A stretch of 12,149 nucleotides of DNA, from assembly GCA_027620595.1 (NCBI GenBank), contig JAQCDI010000039.1:1-12149 (forward strand), read 5' to 3'. Origin of the DNA: Bacteroidota bacterium (GTDB lineage Bacteria; Bacteroidota; Rhodothermia; Rhodothermales; UBA10348). Positions 5,698 through 12,149 of this stretch are shown here, in pieces (positions within the stretch are counted from its first letter, which is position 1; each line of letters opens with the position of its first letter). A program made the translations under genes and the position numbers. Under the pieces are notes generated by a model that did not search any database, was not told the DNA's origin, and saw only the letters and a list, made by a program, of their open reading frames with translations.

Positions 5698-7584
5698 CAA
5701 CCCTCTTTTGATATCATCGTCGTGGGCGGTGGCCATGCTGGCTCCGAGGCGGCAGCTGCGGCTGCGCGCATGGGTGCCCGTACGCTGCTCATCACGATGA
5801 GTCTCGAAGCCATCGGTCGGATGTCTTGCAATCCGGCCATCGGGGGCATAGGCAAGGGCCAGATTGCCCGTGAGATCGATGCCCTGGGCGGGTTGATGGG
5901 ACGCGCCACGGATGAAGCGGGCTTGCAGTTCCGCATGCTCAACCGCAGCAAGGGCCCGGCGGTCTGGTCGCCCCGGGCGCAATGCGACCGGTTCATGTAT
6001 GCAGCTTCGGTTAGACGTATGCTCGAGGCCGAGCCCAATCTGTACATGCGCGCCGATCAGGCCGTGGATCTGCTCAGCGATGGTGACCGCATTGCGGGTG
6101 TCAAGACGCAGCTGGGTGTCGATATCACTGCTCGTGCCGTGATCCTGACAAGCGGGACCTTCATGAATGGCCAGATCCACATCGGTGAGCGCTCATATGG
6201 AGGCGGCCGGATGGGCGAGGGCCCCTCGAAGGGGCTGACCGGCGCGTTGCATCGACTTGGGTTGGAGTCTGGTCGCCTGAAAACGGGAACGCCGCCGCGG
6301 CTGGATGGACGGACCATCAACTATGGCGTCCTGGAAGAGCAGAAGGGCGATGCCGAGCCAGTACCGTTTTCCTTCATGACCGATCGGCTTCCGGAGCGGC
6401 AGCTGTCCTGCTGGATCACATATACGGATCAGGAAGTGCACGACATCCTGCGGACTGGTTTTGACCGCAGTCCCATGTTCGTCGGGCGCATCCAGGGCAC
6501 GGGGCCGCGTTACTGTCCATCCATCGAAGACAAGATTGATCGGTTTGCCGATAAGGATAGGCACCAGCTGTTCCTCGAGCCGGAAGGCTGGAATACCGAC
6601 GAGGTGTATGTCAACGGATTCTCGACCAGTTTGCCGGAAGAGGTCCAGATGGAGGCCATTCGACGCGTTCCGGGACTCGAAAGCGTGCACATGCTTCGGC
6701 CCGGTTACGCCATTGAGTACGACTATTTTCCGCCGTATCAGCTGCGGTATTCCTTGGAGACCAAAGCGGTTCGAGGCCTGTTCTTTGCCGGCCAGATCAA
6801 CGGCACGACGGGGTATGAGGAGGCTGGTGCCCAGGGCCTCGTGGCGGGTGTGAATGCCGTGCGATACCTGAACGAAGCTGAGCCGATGATCCTCAAGCGT
6901 TCGGAGGCCTACATCGGCGTGCTGATTGATGACCTCGTGGCCAAAGGCACGGAGGAACCCTATCGTATGTTTACCTCCCGAGCGGAGTATCGCATGATGC
7001 TTCGTCAGGACAATGCAGATGAGCGATTGACCGGCAAGGCATTCGATCTGGGTCTCGTGGGTGAGGATCGTCTTCGGCGCACGGAGGAGCGCTTGGCGGC
7101 ACGGCGCTCCTTGTTGTCGTCCCTCCACCAGGTCAGCCTCACGCCCGACCAGGTCAACCCGTTCCTTGAGGAGTTGGGCAGTGCGCCGGTCCGCCAGACG
7201 GATCGTATTGCGAAAGTGGCCCTTCGGCCGGAGGTGTCTTTGGGGGATCTGTTGAGAAGGACGAACAATCTGGCGTTGATCCCCTCCCTTCCAGGCCTAG
7301 AACGCGTAGAAGAGATGGTCGAAACGGATCTGAAGTATGAGGGCTATGTGGCGCGCGAGCAGGAAATGATCCAGAAAATGGGCCAACTTGAGGATCTGCG
7401 GTTGCCGGATCGGATCGACTATCGCGCCATTCAGAACATCACCATGGAAGCACGGGAGAAGCTGGATCGCATCCGACCTCAGAACCTCGGGCAGGCATCG
7501 CGCATTTCCGGCGTTTCGCCATCGGATGTTTCTGTTCTCATGGTGATGGTCAGATCCGGGCGCTTTCCCTCCCTGGCCGGTTGA
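5692..7584 (+). CDS. mnmG: tRNA uridine-5-carboxymethylaminomethyl modification enzyme MnmG
   Basis: A 630-residue FAD-dependent subunit of the MnmE–MnmG complex that modifies wobble uridine 34. It begins with the Rossmann FAD-binding motif DIIVVGGGHAGSEAA (7–21). Next is the signature GRMSCNPAIGGIGKG (42–56) with Cys46, and later RYCPSIEDK around Cys275, the two conserved cysteines of the family. FAGQINGTTGYEEA supplies the second FAD-contacting segment. The C-terminal helical domain (about 560–625, KLDRIRPQNLGQASRISGVSPSD) that binds MnmE is complete. Length is typical. The ATG start gives the canonical N-terminus without a Shine-Dalgarno sequence, and the ATG lies in one arm of an inverted repeat. 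The parS pair begins 5 nt after the stop codon. Confidence 0.98.
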   Translation: MQQPSFDIIVVGGGHAGSEAAAAAARMGARTLLITMSLEAIGRMSCNPAIGGIGKGQIAREIDALGGLMGRATDEAGLQFRMLNRSKGPAVWSPRAQCDRFMYAASVRRMLEAEPNLYMRADQAVDLLSDGDRIAGVKTQLGVDITARAVILTSGTFMNGQIHIGERSYGGGRMGEGPSKGLTGALHRLGLESGRLKTGTPPRLDGRTINYGVLEEQKGDAEPVPFSFMTDRLPERQLSCWITYTDQEVHDILRTGFDRSPMFVGRIQGTGPRYCPSIEDKIDRFADKDRHQLFLEPEGWNTDEVYVNGFSTSLPEEVQMEAIRRVPGLESVHMLRPGYAIEYDYFPPYQLRYSLETKAVRGLFFAGQINGTTGYEEAGAQGLVAGVNAVRYLNEAEPMILKRSEAYIGVLIDDLVAKGTEEPYRMFTSRAEYRMMLRQDNADERLTGKAFDLGLVGEDRLRRTEERLAARRSLLSSLHQVSLTPDQVNPFLEELGSAPVRQTDRIAKVALRPEVSLGDLLRRTNNLALIPSLPGLERVEEMVETDLKYEGYVAREQEMIQKMGQLEDLRLPDRIDYRAIQNITMEAREKLDRIRPQNLGQASRISGVSPSDVSVLMVMVRSGRFPSLAG

Positions 7585-7595
7585 ATTCTGGCCGA

Positions 7596-7611
7596 TGTTT
7601 CACGTGAAACA
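7596..7611. promoter_or_regulatory. parS centromere-like site 1 (ParB binding)
   Basis: TGTTTCACGTGAAACA is a perfect 16-bp palindrome. It matches the bacterial chromosomal parS consensus (TGTTNCACGTGAAACA). ParB loads here as a CTP-dependent clamp and spreads, directing ParA-driven origin segregation and SMC loading. Such sites cluster near the replication origin, which agrees with the surrounding rpmH–rnpA–yidC–mnmE–mnmG–rsmG genes. Confidence 0.92.
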
Positions 7612-7662
7612 CCAGGTACCCGATATCCGGCCTGTCTCAGGACCTGGCTTTTGGCCGCGACT

Positions 7663-7678
7663 CGTTTCACGTGAAACA
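7663..7678. promoter_or_regulatory. parS centromere-like site 2 (ParB binding)
   Basis: CGTTTCACGTGAAACA differs from the perfect palindrome of site 1 only at the outermost base (C for T). The 14-bp core is intact, so ParB binding is expected. The two sites lie 67 bp apart centre to centre. Confidence 0.88.
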
Positions 7679-7746
7679 TCGGCCCGCGTTGTGCACGGAA
7701 TGGCCGTCGTTGGTATGCTCCCATTTCACTCCTCCCCAATGCTTCG

Positions 7747-8391
7747 ATGACTTCCTGGCCATTTCCCGTTGATCTGACTCCAGACCAGGAGCGAATGCTC
7801 ATTTCGTACGGAAATGAGCTGATTGAAGTGAACCAACGTGTAAATCTGGTCTCCAGGAAAGATGCGGACCAGGTCTTCCATCGTCACATCGGTCACTGTC
7901 TGGCCATGGCCCACCGTGGATTGCTTCCCGGTACCGAACTGGTCGATTGGGGCACCGGGGGTGGACTGCCAGCGGTCGTCCTGGCCATCCTGTTTCCCGA
8001 AGTGAGGATCGTGGCCGTAGACGCTACACAGAAGAAGATCAGGGCGTTGGAGCACTTCATTGCGCATCTCGGACTCACCAACATTCGCGCCTGGAACGGG
8101 CGGGCAGAAGAGTATCCGGATCGCTTCAATCTGTCCGTGTCACGTGCCACTGCGCCGCTCGGCACACTGTGGGAATGGCACTCGCGAAAGGCCCTGAAGC
8201 CTCGTTCTGCTCCCCAGGGCAGTTGGGACGACGGCTTGCTGTGTCTCAAAGGCGGCGACCTCCAAGAAGAAATTGCTGCCATGCGGAACACGTACCGCAA
8301 CGTGCGTGTCGAGCAGATTCCGCTCAAGGGGATGACCGACGATCTGTATTTTGAGACGAAAGCCCTGATTCATGTAAGCCGCAACACGTAG
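7747..8391 (+). CDS. rsmG: 16S rRNA (guanine527-N7)-methyltransferase RsmG
   Basis: A 214-residue SAM-dependent methyltransferase that makes m7G527 in 16S rRNA; loss of this mark is known to give low-level streptomycin resistance in several bacteria. The SAM-binding glycine-rich loop is ELVDWGTGGGLPAVVLAI (64–81), a variant of the usual DxGTGAGFPG. Also visible are the acidic strand end VDATQKKIRAL (91–101), GRAEE (118–122), SRATAPL (132–138) and CLKGG (166–170), in family order. The N-terminal helical region holds NQRVNLVSRKD (29–39), another signature. Length is typical. The start at 7747 has no Shine-Dalgarno sequence; an ATG at 7740 in another frame hits a stop at once. It is separated from mnmG by the parS element. 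A WYL regulator follows after 15 nt. Confidence 0.95.
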   Translation: MTSWPFPVDLTPDQERMLISYGNELIEVNQRVNLVSRKDADQVFHRHIGHCLAMAHRGLLPGTELVDWGTGGGLPAVVLAILFPEVRIVAVDATQKKIRALEHFIAHLGLTNIRAWNGRAEEYPDRFNLSVSRATAPLGTLWEWHSRKALKPRSAPQGSWDDGLLCLKGGDLQEEIAAMRNTYRNVRVEQIPLKGMTDDLYFETKALIHVSRNT

Positions 8392-8406
8392 TCCACCTGC
8401 TGACGC

Positions 8407-9384
8407 ATGGCCAAATCCAACAAAGAGGGCACCCGCACCGAGCGTCTGTTTGCCACGATCCTTCTTCTCCAGAACCGGCCGTACATGACGAGCCGGGATC
8501 TGGCGGATCATTTCGGTGTGAGCCGACGCACCATCTTCCGGGATCTCCGAGCCCTCTCGGATTCCGGTGTTCCCCTCACCTATTCCGAGGGCGGCGGGTA
8601 CGAAATCCTGGAAGGATACCAGCTGCCGCCATTGATGCTCACGGCACGGGAAGCGGCCACCCTGCTCGTGGGCACGGAGTTCATGCGCCTGCAATCCGAT
8701 GCCTCGCTGCGCACGGATGCCGATGCGGTGTCGCTCAAGATCCGCGCCGTACTGCCCCGTGAGATCCGGGAATATGTGGACCACCTTTCCGAGAACACGG
8801 TGCTGGATCCGTATTGGTCCCACGCTGTCCAGGCCGAAGGCAAAGAATCCGGAAAGTGGTTCAAGCTGTCCGAGGCCGTGGCGCGGTCGAGGAAAGTCAT
8901 CATGGAGTACTTTGTCGAGAGCCGTCAGGAGCTCACGCAGCGTCGGGTGGATCCGCTGGGTCTGGTCTACTACACGGATCACTGGAACCTGATTGCCTTC
9001 GACCACTTGCGCGAGGAAGTCCGCAATTTCCGGCTCGACCGTATCGAGGAGATGTTCGTTCTCTCCGAGCGATTCGAACGTCCAGAGGGATTTGATCTTC
9101 AGACCTATCTCGAGCAGGAAGGACGCCGCTCGGATCCCATCCCTGTCCGGCTGCAATTCTCGGCGGCTGTCTACCCGCGCGTTCGATCCGGAATCCCGGC
9201 GCGGATTGAGGAGGAGGAACGCGAGGGCGAAACGGTCCGGGTCCGGTTCACCTTCGAGAATCTCGACTACCTGGCCAGCTGGTTGCTCCGGTTCGGTGCC
9301 GATGTGACCGTCCTCGAGCCGTCCGGATTGCTCGAGCGACATCAGGAGGCAGCCGCAGCAGTACTCAGCAATTACGATAAATAA
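8407..9384 (+). CDS. HTH–WYL domain transcriptional regulator
   Basis: A 325-residue protein with the standard three-part architecture of WYL regulators. An N-terminal winged helix-turn-helix covers about 11–67 (TSRDLADHFGVSRRTIFRDLRALSDSG, then the wing GGGYEIL). A central WYL domain lies at about 155–222, with core DHWNLIAFDHLREEVRNFRLDRI (191–213). A C-terminal WCX domain covers about 245–322. The signature tripeptide is WNL (193–195) rather than WYL. The basic residues expected for binding a nucleic-acid or nucleotide ligand (R206, R209, R212) are present. The target genes and ligand cannot be read from sequence. It starts 15 nt after rsmG and is probably co-transcribed with it. It is convergent with mfd, a repair gene; relatives of the family respond to DNA damage in some bacteria, but a link here is conjecture. 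Confidence 0.9.
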   Translation: MAKSNKEGTRTERLFATILLLQNRPYMTSRDLADHFGVSRRTIFRDLRALSDSGVPLTYSEGGGYEILEGYQLPPLMLTAREAATLLVGTEFMRLQSDASLRTDADAVSLKIRAVLPREIREYVDHLSENTVLDPYWSHAVQAEGKESGKWFKLSEAVARSRKVIMEYFVESRQELTQRRVDPLGLVYYTDHWNLIAFDHLREEVRNFRLDRIEEMFVLSERFERPEGFDLQTYLEQEGRRSDPIPVRLQFSAAVYPRVRSGIPARIEEEEREGETVRVRFTFENLDYLASWLLRFGADVTVLEPSGLLERHQEAAAAVLSNYDK

Positions 9385-9614
9385 GTATTGCTCAAAACAG
9401 CGATTTGCGATATTGCCATAAGACGAAGGGACGCAACGCTTAACAGTTATTGACAAGCAAAATCGCCCCGCTCAGGCACGACAAATTATCTGCGTGCCTA
9501 TCCCTGCCCTGACATGACGAGCGAGAATCGAGATACGAAAAACGCTCGTTGAACGGATGCGCGTCGCATCGGCATGCGCGTTCTTGGACAGGAGAAGAAC
9601 ACGGTCGACGGATG
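9385..9614. other. Convergent intergenic region with several inverted repeats
   Basis: A 230-bp gap between the 3' ends of the WYL gene and mfd with no convincing reading frame. It contains GCGATTTGC (9400–9408) against GCAAAATCGC (9457–9466; one bulged base), AGGCACG/CGTGCCT (9474–9480/9493–9499), ACGAGCG/CGCTCGT (9517–9523/9543–9549) and GATGCG/CGCATC (9556–9561/9565–9570, 3-nt loop). In the mfd direction, the last hairpin is followed 13 nt later by five T. That is too distant for a textbook intrinsic terminator, but this could still be where mfd transcription ends. No T-run follows a hairpin in the WYL direction. Confidence 0.5.
9424..9445 (+). repeat. 22-nt intergenic motif, copy 2 (downstream of the WYL gene)
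   Basis: The motif reads CGAAGGGACGCAACGC, then T, then TAACA, and matches copy 1 at 5665–5686 at 20 of 22 positions. It lies inside the loop of the 9400–9408/9457–9466 inverted repeat, which parallels copy 1 inside its own inverted repeat. The function is unknown. Confidence 0.5.
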
Positions 9615-12149
9615 TCAGGCGTCGACAAGTTCGGTGAGACGGGTCATCAACTGCTGGCAGGTGTCCAGGTCCGGGACGTCCTGGATGATGGCCCGCAGTT
9701 TTCCCGACTGACTGTCCTTGAGCACGTAGCGATGCTCGAGGGAGGCCAGCGCCTGAAGTACGGGCTGGAACCGATGACCGAAGAACCATGGATCTTCTTC
9801 CGTGGTGGGGAAGCCGAGGAAAAGTCGCTCGTTCTTGAACGTGACCTTGGGCAGTCGCAGACCCTGTGCCAGGATCTTCAGCTCCATGCTCTTCATGAGC
9901 TGCCCCACCTCATCCGGAGGTGGACCGAAGCGGTCGGCCAGTTCTTCAGCAATCTGTCCAAGCGTTTCGGGAGTATCGGCTTCGGAAATGCGCCGATAGA
10001 TATTGAGGCGTTCGATGCGGTTCGAGAGGTAGGTCTCGGGAATGAGCGCATCGGCATCGACGTCCACCACGGTTTCCGACGCCCGAGGGGTACGGTTCTC
10101 CTCGAAGACCGAGGCAAACTCCTCGGTGCGCAGTTCCTCTACCGCCTCGTCGAGGATGCGGTGATAGGTCTCGAACCCGACATCGGCAATGAAGCCGCTC
10201 TGCTCCGCGCCGAGCATGTTGCCCGCGCCGCGGATGTCCAGGTCCCGCATGGCCAAGTGGAAGCCGCTGCCCAGGTCGGAGAATTCCTCCACTGCCTGCA
10301 GGCGCTGCTTCGCCTCCCGGGTCAGACTGTGGATCGAAGGAACGAGCAGGAAGCAGAAGGCCTTGCGGTTCGACCGTCCCACGCGTCCGCGCAGCTGATG
10401 CAATTCAGCCAGACCGAAATGATCAGCGCGGTTGATGATGATCGTGTTTGCGTTGGCAATGTCCAGACCGTTCTCGATGATGTTCGTGCTCACGAGCACA
10501 TCGTATTCGCCTTCGACAAAACCCATCATGATGCGCTCCAACTCGGGACCGTTCATCTGCCCGTGGGCCGTGCGAACCCGGATGTCGGGGATGAGCATCC
10601 GGAGCATGGCCGAGATCTCATCGATGGACTGCACGCGGTTGTGGATGAAGAAGACCTGGCCGCCGCGGCTCACCTCGTAGAGGATGGCGTCCCGGATCAG
10701 GTCCTTGTCGAAAGCGTGGATCTCGGTCTGGATGGGTTGCCGGTTCTCGGGCGCCGTGGCAATGATGGAAAGGTCCCGGGCGCCCATCAGCGAGAACTGC
10801 AGGGTCCGCGGAATGGGCGTGGCCGTAAGCGTCAAGGTGTCCACGTTGATGCGCAACGTGCGCAGCTTCTCTTTCATGGCCACGCCGAACCGCTGCTCCT
10901 CATCCACAATGAGCAGCCCGAGGTCCTTGAACACGACATCCTTCGAGATCAACCGTTGGGTGCCGATGACGATGTCCATCTTGCCATCGGCCAGGGCCTT
11001 GATCGTCTCGGCCTGTTGGGCGGCCGTCCGGAAGCGCGAAAGGATGCCAATCTGGACCGGGTAGTGGGCCAGGCGTTTGGAAAAGGACCGGAAATGCTGT
11101 GAAGCCAGGACCGTGGTCGGAACGAGCACAGCCACCTGCTTGCCGTCCTGGGCCGCCTTGAAGGCAGCCCGGATGGCAATCTCGGTCTTGCCGAATCCTA
11201 CATCGCCGCAGACCAGACGGTCCATCGGCTGAGGCAGCTGCATGTCCTGCTTGACCGCAGCCGCCGTGGTGGCCTGGTCCGGCGTGTCCTCGAACTGGAA
11301 GGATGCCTCCAGTTCCTGCTGCCAGACGGTGTCGGCAGGGTAGGCATGCCCCTCGGAGGACTTGCGCTTGGCATATAGGGCAATCAGGTCACGGGCAATG
11401 TCCTTGACGCGGCTCTTGGTACGGGCCTTGGCTTTTTCCCACTGGCCCGACCCCAGTTTGGTCAGCTGCGGCTGATGTCCTTCCTTGCCCTTGTACTTGT
11501 GCAGCTTGTAGAGGGCATTGACGTTGACATAGAGGGTATCTCCGCTGAGATAAAGCAGGCGAACCGCTTCCTGTCTGCGTCCCCGTACCTCGATCTGCTC
11601 CATGCCGGCAAACTTGCCGATCCCGTAGTCGATGTGCACCACGAAGTCGCCCGGCGTGAGCTGATGCAGCTCCCGAAGGCTGAGCCCGCCCACCTTGCGA
11701 CGGGCCTTACGGGCGGTGGGGCGGTGGTAGCGACCGAAGATCTCGTGGTCTGTGTAGAGGGCCAGATTGATTTCGGGCACCTCGAATCCTCGGTGCAGGG
11801 ATTCGGTCTTGAGCTGTACCCGGCGCTCTTCAAGATCTTCCTCCAGCAGCTCGGCCAGCCGCCCTTCCTGGCCGCGGTTGTCGCAGAGGATGAGGGTCTG
11901 GAGTCCGTTGCGCTGGTTTTCCAGCAATCGCTTGCGCAGCAACGCAATACGGGATCCGAAGCCGGGCTGCGGATGGGACTCCACCCCGATTGTTTCCTCG
12001 GCCAACTCCTGGAAGGATCCCACATGGATGGTGTCGAAGCGCAGCAATTCTGTCTGCATTCCCGAGCCGTCCAGGTACAGGTCTGCCACCTCGGGAAGGG
12101 TGCCTTCCGGACGGATGGCGGCCTCGTCCGGATCGTCATCGTCATCGGT
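9615..12149 (-). CDS. mfd: Transcription-repair coupling factor Mfd (5'-truncated by window edge)
   Basis: The C-terminal 844 residues of Mfd, an ATP-driven DNA translocase that dislodges stalled RNA polymerase and recruits UvrA. The frame runs to the window edge without a credible start, and by comparison with full-length Mfd roughly 300 N-terminal residues (UvrB-like module) are outside. In order, numbering visible residues: an acidic linker DDDDDPDE (2–9); the RNA-polymerase-interacting domain about 164–221 (LTPGDFVVHIDYGIGKFAGMEQ); Walker A GDVGFGKT (315–322); GTQRL (396–400); Walker B DEEQ (416–419); TATPIPRT (442–449); STNIIENGLDIANA (554–567); and QLRGRVGRS (585–593). The C-terminal regulatory domain is at about 700–800. 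All translocase motifs are intact. It is convergent with the WYL gene. An internal GTG at 12089 is not the true start. Confidence 0.96.
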   Translation of the reverse strand, partial: TDDDDDPDEAAIRPEGTLPEVADLYLDGSGMQTELLRFDTIHVGSFQELAEETIGVESHPQPGFGSRIALLRKRLLENQRNGLQTLILCDNRGQEGRLAELLEEDLEERRVQLKTESLHRGFEVPEINLALYTDHEIFGRYHRPTARKARRKVGGLSLRELHQLTPGDFVVHIDYGIGKFAGMEQIEVRGRRQEAVRLLYLSGDTLYVNVNALYKLHKYKGKEGHQPQLTKLGSGQWEKAKARTKSRVKDIARDLIALYAKRKSSEGHAYPADTVWQQELEASFQFEDTPDQATTAAAVKQDMQLPQPMDRLVCGDVGFGKTEIAIRAAFKAAQDGKQVAVLVPTTVLASQHFRSFSKRLAHYPVQIGILSRFRTAAQQAETIKALADGKMDIVIGTQRLISKDVVFKDLGLLIVDEEQRFGVAMKEKLRTLRINVDTLTLTATPIPRTLQFSLMGARDLSIIATAPENRQPIQTEIHAFDKDLIRDAILYEVSRGGQVFFIHNRVQSIDEISAMLRMLIPDIRVRTAHGQMNGPELERIMMGFVEGEYDVLVSTNIIENGLDIANANTIIINRADHFGLAELHQLRGRVGRSNRKAFCFLLVPSIHSLTREAKQRLQAVEEFSDLGSGFHLAMRDLDIRGAGNMLGAEQSGFIADVGFETYHRILDEAVEELRTEEFASVFEENRTPRASETVVDVDADALIPETYLSNRIERLNIYRRISEADTPETLGQIAEELADRFGPPPDEVGQLMKSMELKILAQGLRLPKVTFKNERLFLGFPTTEEDPWFFGHRFQPVLQALASLEHRYVLKDSQSGKLRAIIQDVPDLDTCQQLMTRLTELVDA

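Larger units (their letters stand above)
7590..7684. repeat. Perfect 21-bp inverted repeat carrying two parS sites
   Basis: Bases 7590–7610 are the exact reverse complement of 7664–7684. Each arm starts on its outer side with GGCCGAT and holds most of a parS palindrome. The 53-nt centre contains a nested CCAGGT/ACCTGG repeat (7612–7617/7642–7647). Because each arm is itself palindromic, the element could form alternative hairpins. It fills most of the mnmG–rsmG gap. Confidence 0.9.

Noticed and set aside
7689..7719. Possible rsmG promoter TTGTGC with TATGCT
   Set aside because: The spacing is 19 bp and both hexamers are weak; not strong enough to annotate.
8138..8153. Third parS-like CACGTG inside rsmG
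   Set aside because: Only the central hexamer matches; the flanks (GTGT…CCACT) lack the TTT/AAA arms needed for ParB.
8140..9456. Minus-strand open frame of 438 codons across rsmG and the WYL gene
   Set aside because: It is antisense to two genes with intact motifs and shows no family features.
9409..9456. Resemblance of the 22-nt motif to the GGGACGCAAAGC segment of cyclic di-GMP riboswitches
   Set aside because: Only a short stretch is similar; the second conserved strand and receptor elements are absent and neither copy has the two-helix architecture.
9549..11102. Plus-strand open frame of 517 codons
   Set aside because: It lies opposite mfd, whose helicase motifs fix the coding strand; its length is explained by high GC content and codon bias.

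Overview
This is a chromosomal window of roughly 60% GC that holds a conserved housekeeping neighbourhood. It carries the core 'origin-region' gene set rpmH–rnpA–yidC–mnmE–mnmG–rsmG on the plus strand. Ahead of it, a divergent tRNA-Val–moxR–DUF58 unit lies on the minus strand. Behind it are a WYL-domain regulator and a convergent, 5'-truncated mfd. The likely source is a member of the Bacteroidota/Rhodothermota lineage. This is inferred from four things: the 'MDRN' YidC N-terminus with a lysine at the place of the usual hydrophilic-groove arginine, the near absence of Shine-Dalgarno sequences before ATG starts, a tRNA promoter that fits the Bacteroidota TTG/TAnnTTTG pattern, and the moxR–DUF58 pairing. 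No sequence search was possible, so the lineage is a moderate-confidence guess.

Layout. Positions 1–1575 (minus): a promoter at 1575–1545 drives tRNA-Val(UAC), followed by a MoxR AAA+ ATPase (GTG start) and the N-terminus of a DUF58 protein that runs off the window. Positions 1585–7584 (plus): a candidate promoter and a hairpin-rich 5' leader precede rpmH, then rnpA, yidC (TTG start), mnmE and mnmG, closely spaced and probably co-transcribed. Positions 7585–7746: an intergenic gap with two ParB-binding parS palindromes held in a perfect 21-bp inverted repeat. Positions 7747–9384 (plus): rsmG and, 15 nt later, an HTH–WYL regulator. Positions 9385–9614: a convergent gap with several inverted repeats and a second copy of a 22-nt motif also found just upstream of mnmG. 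Positions 9615–12149 (minus): the C-terminal 844 residues of Mfd.

How the genes fit together: L34 and RnpA serve translation and tRNA 5' processing. YidC inserts membrane proteins. MnmE and MnmG together modify the tRNA wobble uridine, and RsmG methylates 16S rRNA. MoxR probably acts with the DUF58 protein as a chaperone-type system. Mfd couples repair to stalled transcription. The parS pair suggests the window lies close to the replication origin, although parA and parB are not next to rsmG, where they are often found.

I found no mobile element, CRISPR array or obviously foreign gene. The most notable features are non-coding: the paired parS structure, the duplicated 22-nt motif (one copy beside the mnmG start codon), the structured rpmH leader, and an unusual A4·G69 mismatch in the tRNA-Val acceptor stem.
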